DNA from: Salinivirgaceae bacterium
GTDB taxonomy: Bacteria; Bacteroidota; Bacteroidia; Bacteroidales; SZUA-534
Assembly (NCBI GenBank): GCA_017527435.1
Contig: JAFXQB010000003.1
Coordinates: forward strand, 1-48,453
DNA length: 48,453 bases
Direction of reading: 5' to 3'
Shown here: positions 43,698 through 48,453 of the stretch, piece after piece
Numbering within the stretch: position 1 is the stretch's first letter
Layout of the letters: the number at the start of each line of letters is the position of its first letter
Position numbers and translations under genes: made by a program
Notes under the pieces: generated by a model
Told to the model about the DNA's origin: nothing
Seen by the model: the letters and a program-made list of their open reading frames with translations, nothing else
The model's database searches: none

Positions 43698-44843
43698 ATG
43701 AAGAAATCGCTTATCATACTATTTGTCAGCCTGTTTGCCATTGCAGTGCAGGCGTCGGAATATGAAGCGCCGCAACTCGGCGAGCGGTCGTACATTGAAG
43801 TTTACACTTGTGCACCAGGCAACCAACTCTACTCGCAGTTCGGCCACACCGCCATTGGCGTTTTCGACCGCCAGCGCGGCATCGACCAGGTGTTCAACTA
43901 CGGCACCTTCAGCTTCAACACACCGCATTTCTACCTGAAATTCTGTGCCGGAAAGCTGCTCTACCAGCTCACATCGGAACCGTTCAGCCAGTTTGTCTAT
44001 TCGTATGAGCGGCGCGGGCGGCAGGTGGTAGCTCAACGCCTGAATCTGACGCTTGAGCAGCGGCAGCACCTTTTCAACCTGCTCGGCGAGAACTGCCTGC
44101 CCGAAAACTGTGATTATCAGTACGATTTCTTTTTCGACAACTGCGCCACACGGGTGCTCGACATGCTCTACCGCGCGTTTGGCGACTCGCTCACCTACAA
44201 TGGCGCCGACAGTGCGCCACTGCCCACAATGCGCGACTGCATCCATCCGTATCTCGACGGCAGCCAATGGACCAAGGCCGGCATCGACCTTGTTTTGGGC
44301 AGCATAACCGACCGCAGCGCCACCACCCGCCAGCAGTCGTTCATTCCCGACAAACTGCACGATTATCTTGCTGAATGTCAGATAGACACATTGCCGTTGG
44401 TTTCGCAGACGCGCACCATTGTCGAGCCGACAATCGTTTACAGCCGCACGCCGTGGTACTTATCGCCTATGCTCATTTTCGGTCTGCTGCTGATTGCCGT
44501 CATTCTTATGACGTTCCGCCTGTCAGCCACAGCGCTTGTGATTTTCGACCGCATCTATTTTGGAATTATCGGCCTGCTCGGGCTTTTGATAACACTGCTA
44601 TGGTTCGCCACCGACCACGGCGCCACCGTTGGCAATCTGAACATGCTGTGGGCGTCGCCGCTCTTTTTGGTTTACATTTTCACCATCGGGCGCACCGAAA
44701 AACCGTGGCACAAATGGCTGCGAATCATCTTGTTGGCAGGAAACTGCATAATGATTTTGGGCTTTCTGCTTCCGCAGAGTTTCAACATTTGCTTTTATCC
44801 GCTTGTGGCGGCTTCGCTGGTGCGGCTTTGTGCAAGACGTTAA
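43698..44843 (+). CDS. DUF4105 (Lnb N-terminal type) membrane protein
   Basis: A 381-residue protein with a signal peptide (1-19), a periplasmic DUF4105 domain (about 25-240) and four C-terminal transmembrane helices (about 254-274, 279-302, 310-330, 345-370). The domain has the conserved H50 (SQFGHTAI) and C149 (FFFDNCATR), which could form a Cys-His catalytic pair. Enterococcal Lnb, whose N-terminal domain is of this type, moves an acyl chain within lipoproteins; whether this protein does the same is inference. The domain-plus-helices layout is common in Bacteroidota. It converges on the SpoIIE gene with 28 bases between. Confidence 0.78.
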   Translation: MKKSLIILFVSLFAIAVQASEYEAPQLGERSYIEVYTCAPGNQLYSQFGHTAIGVFDRQRGIDQVFNYGTFSFNTPHFYLKFCAGKLLYQLTSEPFSQFVYSYERRGRQVVAQRLNLTLEQRQHLFNLLGENCLPENCDYQYDFFFDNCATRVLDMLYRAFGDSLTYNGADSAPLPTMRDCIHPYLDGSQWTKAGIDLVLGSITDRSATTRQQSFIPDKLHDYLAECQIDTLPLVSQTRTIVEPTIVYSRTPWYLSPMLIFGLLLIAVILMTFRLSATALVIFDRIYFGIIGLLGLLITLLWFATDHGATVGNLNMLWASPLFLVYIFTIGRTEKPWHKWLRIILLAGNCIMILGFLLPQSFNICFYPLVAASLVRLCARR

Positions 44844-44871
44844 GTCTGGGGTTGCTGGTAACGATTTCAAT

Positions 44872-47109
44872 CTATATCCTCACTCCCATAATCACCACAT
44901 CGTCGGTTTGGTTGCTGGCGGGGCCGCGCCACTCTTCGAAAACAACGTTCAGAAGCTCTTTCTGCTCGCTCATTGGACGCTGGTGTATTTCGAGCAACAG
45001 ATTGCGCAGGCGGCTGCCCATAAACTTCCGGTCGGTGCCGTCGCCAAACTGGTCCTGGAAGCCATCGGAGTAAGTGTAGATGCAGTCGCCGTGCTCAATG
45101 TCGACAGTGGTGCAGCTGAATGGCTCCATGCGAGCGTAGATGCCCACGGGCATACGGTCGGCTTTGAGCAGCCGAATCTCGTTGTTATGGATGAGCACCA
45201 GCGAGTTGTTGGCGCCAGCAAACGACAGCTTCATCTGCCGTTCGTTTACCACATAGACTGTCGCATCCATGCCATCGGTGCTGTGCTCGAGCACCGATGC
45301 ATCCTCGCCGATGTCCTGAAGTGCGGTAGGCGAATCGGCGCTCTGGCGCAGATTGGTGATTATGGCCTCGCGCAAGTGGTTCAGAATCATGTCGGGACTC
45401 ACATCATGCCCCACAATGTGGTTGAGGTTCGACATTCCCAGCACGCTCAAGAAACCGCCCGGCACACCGTGTCCAGTGCAGTCGGCCACAATGCACACCT
45501 TGTTGTCGCCGAACTGGCCCACCCAGTAATAGTCGCCGCTAACAATGTCGCGCGGCTTGTAGAGCAGAAAATGGTCGGGGAAGATACCGCTAATGGTCTC
45601 GGCCGGTGTGAGCAGCGAGCGCTGGATGCGGCGGGCATAGCTGATGCTGGCGTTAATGGCGTCGCTCTGCGCCTTAATGGTATCGCGTTGTGCTGTTATC
45701 TCCTCCTTCTGCTCGGCCAGAAGCGTGTTTTTTTCGGCCAGCAAAACATTTTTCTCCGATAGCACGGCATTTGCTTTCTTTTTGATATTCAGCACTCTGA
45801 ATACATAGAACACCAGGAGCGATACCAGAAGCAAACCGCCAATGAGCGAGAAGATGACAACGCGCAGGCGGCTCTTTTCGGCGGCGGTTATTTTGCGCTC
45901 GTACATCAGCGCCTGCTCCGTTTTGGCATTGGCTGCGCTGGCCAGAGCACTATCGTTAATCTCTATTAACTTTCTTTGGTAATGCTTGCAAATGGCGGCG
46001 TAGGCATTCCTATAATCGCCACACTTGATGAATAAGTTGCTAAGAATCTCGTAAAAACCTATTTTTTCGCGGTCTAACTCACCATTTTCGATACGCGCTT
46101 CCAAATCGAGCATTATTTTCAGCGCCTCGCCATAATTACCATTGAATGTCAGAAATTTAACCCAGTTATATTTTTTTTGCCAAACCATGCCTTCGAATCC
46201 GAAATCATCGAAAAAGCTTCCAATTTTGTCTAAATACAACCGGCAACTGTCGGCGTAAGCGCTGCCACAAAACTCGGCACACTCAATATAAGCGCAGGCC
46301 AAATCGTTGAATGCCATATTCTTATATACAATATTCTGAATATCGTTTTCATCGATTTCAGCATTTTCGAAACTGTCGGCAGCTTTTTTCAAATACCCCA
46401 ATGCCGACTGGATAGACACACTATCGGTTAAATATTCATGGATAATGGTAGCGCCAATGCCGTAATAATCGCGAGCCACACCCACCTGATTTCCTATGGT
46501 TGAATCCATTTGGAGCGCTTTGAAAAAGTATTCGATGGCGGTATTTCTGAACGACAGGTTTTCATTAGCAACAGCTATTTCGAAATAACAATTAGCTACC
46601 GAGGCTGTATCATTCAATGATTCATATATTTGCAAAGACTTATTCAGATAATGAAAGATGCTGTCGGGCAGATTCAGGTAGAAAAAGTTATCGGCCATCC
46701 GAGAATAGGCAATGGCAACACGAGGCAGATTTTTGAGCTTTTTATAGAATCCAAGCAGCGGGCGGGTATACTCCAGCGACTTCAACGGATTGCCTAAATT
46801 GTTGTAGGAGTAACTTATAAAATTGTAATTATCGGCAATGAGTTCAAGATTTTTTTCGGGGCAATGCTCAAGCGAGAGATGCGCATACTTAATTCTGATG
46901 TTCGCCGAAGCCGTCGGAAGGTGTACTATCGAATTGTAGAGTTTTGCAATCTCCTCGTCGTTGTTTTGCAACCTGATAATGCTCAAAATGCTGTCGATTT
47001 CGGGCAGTTCGGCCGATTCTTCATCCTGCGAATAAGCGATTTGTGGCGACACAAACAAAACCGACACCGCCAGCAAAGCACAGAAATACTTTAATGACAG
47101 AACATTCAT
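44872..47109 (-). CDS. Membrane TPR protein with SpoIIE-type PP2C phosphatase domain
   Basis: A 745-residue signalling protein. Order from the chosen start: signal peptide (1-27), periplasmic tetratricopeptide repeats (about 45-400), transmembrane helix (about 412-435), coiled coil (about 440-485, ...EKNVLLAEKNTLLAEQKEEI...), and SpoIIE/PP2C phosphatase (about 490-745). The metal-binding aspartates are present in SGDYYW, VADCTGHGVPGGFLS, TYSDGFQDQFG and TDDVVIMG. It should dephosphorylate a serine/threonine-phosphorylated partner, typically an anti-sigma antagonist, under control of a periplasmic signal. No anti-sigma or STAS gene is nearby. The ATG at 47109 fits the signal peptide; in-frame starts at 47139 and 47151 are alternatives. 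Confidence 0.85.
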   Translation of the reverse strand: MNVLSLKYFCALLAVSVLFVSPQIAYSQDEESAELPEIDSILSIIRLQNNDEEIAKLYNSIVHLPTASANIRIKYAHLSLEHCPEKNLELIADNYNFISYSYNNLGNPLKSLEYTRPLLGFYKKLKNLPRVAIAYSRMADNFFYLNLPDSIFHYLNKSLQIYESLNDTASVANCYFEIAVANENLSFRNTAIEYFFKALQMDSTIGNQVGVARDYYGIGATIIHEYLTDSVSIQSALGYLKKAADSFENAEIDENDIQNIVYKNMAFNDLACAYIECAEFCGSAYADSCRLYLDKIGSFFDDFGFEGMVWQKKYNWVKFLTFNGNYGEALKIMLDLEARIENGELDREKIGFYEILSNLFIKCGDYRNAYAAICKHYQRKLIEINDSALASAANAKTEQALMYERKITAAEKSRLRVVIFSLIGGLLLVSLLVFYVFRVLNIKKKANAVLSEKNVLLAEKNTLLAEQKEEITAQRDTIKAQSDAINASISYARRIQRSLLTPAETISGIFPDHFLLYKPRDIVSGDYYWVGQFGDNKVCIVADCTGHGVPGGFLSVLGMSNLNHIVGHDVSPDMILNHLREAIITNLRQSADSPTALQDIGEDASVLEHSTDGMDATVYVVNERQMKLSFAGANNSLVLIHNNEIRLLKADRMPVGIYARMEPFSCTTVDIEHGDCIYTYSDGFQDQFGDGTDRKFMGSRLRNLLLEIHQRPMSEQKELLNVVFEEWRGPASNQTDDVVIMGVRI

Positions 47110-47159
47110 TGTTATTCTGTTTGCGCTAAAATTGCTCATACACAATTTCAAATGACAAA

Positions 47160-47167
47160 CAAATTTA
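47160..47167 (-). promoter_or_regulatory. -7 element of the SpoIIE phosphatase gene
   Basis: TAAATTTG on the minus strand, an exact TAnnTTTG match, 50 bases before the chosen ATG. Confidence 0.5.
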
Positions 47168-47243
47168 TAAAAAATGATTTTAAAATGCCAAAGAGTGATT
47201 TATTCGCGGCTGATGCCTGATTTGGTGGTTGCTGTATACAAAA

Positions 47244-47271
47244 AATCCCCCACCGAAACCGGCAGGGGATT
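47244..47271 (-). terminator. Terminator of the fibre-like gene
   Basis: A 12-bp stem with two G-U pairs (47271-47260 with 47255-47244), loop GTTT, runs into TTTTTT on the minus strand, 29 bases after the stop codon. Confidence 0.9.
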
Positions 47272-47300
47272 ACGTATATTCAGAGCAAATATTCAAACTA

Positions 47301-48453
47301 TTAGTTAATTATTTGCACGCCTCCCTCTCTCTTTACCACTATTTCAATTGTGTTTGTAGCATTCGGGAACGGACCTACCACTTGGTTAACCATGTTGCGC
47401 TCAGCATCCGTTGGTGTTAAATATGAATCATACGGATTTGTGGGGACTTTTCCTGAGCCTGACTTATAGATAGGGGTTTTTATTGCTTTAAATGGAATCG
47501 AAGGTAAATACATTAATCCCATGTAATCCTGAAATTCTGCATCATTCGTCACATTAGCGGGATATTTCAAGTTGAAAGTATTGTCGTGAGAAATATATCC
47601 TTTGGCATCAAATTCTCCATTATTGTTTATAGCGCGTTCTAAATAAGTTGGATAAATAGCATAATAATACCCCAACACCGGGTCAAAATCAACGCCATTA
47701 ATTTTCACTGTATAAGAGTAATAATAATCACGATAGTGAGTAGGGTCTTCGTGTTGTCTTTGGTATTGCGACAATACAACCGACAGGAATACAGGACTGT
47801 AAGCTGGTATTTTAAATGTTGTGGTACCCGATTTCAGCTCTCTGCCCAAGAATGTGACTGTGCCAACATTGTCAACGTTTGTAACCACCACATTCACGGT
47901 TGCCATAGGCATGTCACCGATTTTGTCGGCGGTGAGTTGGCTGGTTGCTGTTGGAACGGTTGGGATAGTTGGCTTGTTAGTCAAATCGTTGTAGCTTCCG
48001 CTTGTGGCAACGGTGGCCAAGTCGGCGGTATTGGCTTTTGCGTTCAAGTCCGTTTTCTTGGCGTAAATGGCATCAACATCGGCGGTTTTGGCGTAGCCTG
48101 TAAGGTTAACACCTTCGGGAAGGTCTACAATTTTTGCGTAAACAGCCAAAGTGTCGTTAAGTTTTTGGTTTGTGGTGTAGCTTGCCAAAGCGTTGTTAAC
48201 GGTTGAGTTAACGTTCGCAGTTGTAGCGTAGTTAGCCTCGGCCAAAGCATTGTTAACAATGGTGGTAGCGCCCAAGTTGAGAATGGCCTTCACATCGTTG
48301 CTGTTGAGTGTTTGTGCAAGCTGTGCGGCGTCAATGCTGGCGGCTTTCTCTGCATAGAGTGCGTAAGGCACGCTCATGAGCTGGGTTGTGCTTTCGCCGT
48401 ATGCGCTTTCGGTTTTCAGGAAGTTGTTGCCTTTGCCCCAATCAATCTTGGCA
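47301..48453 (-). CDS. C-terminal part of a fibre-like surface protein (5' end outside window)
   Basis: The frame is open to the right edge; an internal ATG at 48377 is not the true start, since the codons before it continue the same protein (IDWGKGNNFLKTE..., TTQLMSVPYALYAEKA). That VPYALYAEKA phrase and SYNDLTNKP are typical of Bacteroidota tail-fibre or collagen-stalk-like proteins. Residues between form an alanine, asparagine and threonine-rich repetitive stalk with units such as YAKTADVDAIYAKKTDL. The last some 200 residues are a beta-rich globular end (DNVGTVTFLGRELKSGTTTF...) that I do not recognise. No T9SS sorting domain is seen at the C terminus, which ends EIVVKREGGVQIIN. Confidence 0.65.
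   Translation of the reverse strand, partial: AKIDWGKGNNFLKTESAYGESTTQLMSVPYALYAEKAASIDAAQLAQTLNSNDVKAILNLGATTIVNNALAEANYATTANVNSTVNNALASYTTNQKLNDTLAVYAKIVDLPEGVNLTGYAKTADVDAIYAKKTDLNAKANTADLATVATSGSYNDLTNKPTIPTVPTATSQLTADKIGDMPMATVNVVVTNVDNVGTVTFLGRELKSGTTTFKIPAYSPVFLSVVLSQYQRQHEDPTHYRDYYYSYTVKINGVDFDPVLGYYYAIYPTYLERAINNNGEFDAKGYISHDNTFNLKYPANVTNDAEFQDYMGLMYLPSIPFKAIKTPIYKSGSGKVPTNPYDSYLTPTDAERNMVNQVVGPFPNATNTIEIVVKREGGVQIIN

Overview
The window is a stretch of chromosome from a Bacteroidota bacterium, most likely of the order Bacteroidales. Four things point there: type IX secretion (T9SS) C-terminal sorting domains on two proteins (one at the left edge, one on a 2166-residue protein), a T9SS plug-type protein (DUF5103), TAnnTTTG promoter elements in front of many genes with no Shine-Dalgarno sequences, and a trpBEGDCFA operon order. 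Genes are of moderate GC content and the gaps are strongly AT-rich. I see no rRNA, tRNA, CRISPR array, transposase or integrase.

Layout. 1-5316: the end of a T9SS cargo gene, then dCMP deaminase - S41 protease - S-adenosylhomocysteinase as one tight group, then recF with a DciA-like (DUF721) gene. 5567-7306: a lipoprotein with an OmpA-like and a TPR region. 7452-17781 (minus strand): pyrG, purF, a DUF2798-like membrane protein, a small helical protein, and dapL-carA-carB. 18115-20464: the DUF5103 protein converging on a beta-propeller protein. 20569-27925: priA, a tandem universal stress protein, a membrane adenylyl cyclase fused to an HD phosphohydrolase domain, ribF and a DUF4468 protein. 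28193-35315 (minus strand): the complete tryptophan operon, preceded by a leader peptide with three consecutive Trp codons and an attenuator-type terminator. 35431-41931: one 6.5-kb gene for a secreted protein with about 113 cysteines in its N-terminal quarter, three leucine-rich-repeat blocks and a T9SS sorting domain. 42335-48453: pyrE and a Nudix gene back to back with start codons one base apart, a DUF4105 membrane protein, a TPR-transmembrane-SpoIIE phosphatase, and the 3' part of a fibre-like surface protein.

How the genes fit together. Much of the window is anabolic: glutamine-dependent nucleotide and carbamoyl phosphate synthesis (purF, pyrG, carAB, pyrE), lysine/diaminopimelate (dapL), tryptophan, flavin (ribF) and methyl-cycle clean-up (ahcY). 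purF, dapL and the trp operon share the upstream motif TATCGANTTTTG, and the purF and dapL upstream regions are similar over roughly 85 bases. A second set of genes concerns the envelope and signalling: T9SS cargo and plug, lipoprotein, adenylyl cyclase-HD, SpoIIE phosphatase, DUF4105.

The most unusual items are the giant Cys-rich/LRR/T9SS protein, including a 28-base palindrome inserted in frame in its sorting domain, the tryptophan attenuator, and several families of short intergenic repeats. No multi-gene defence or mobile system is visible.
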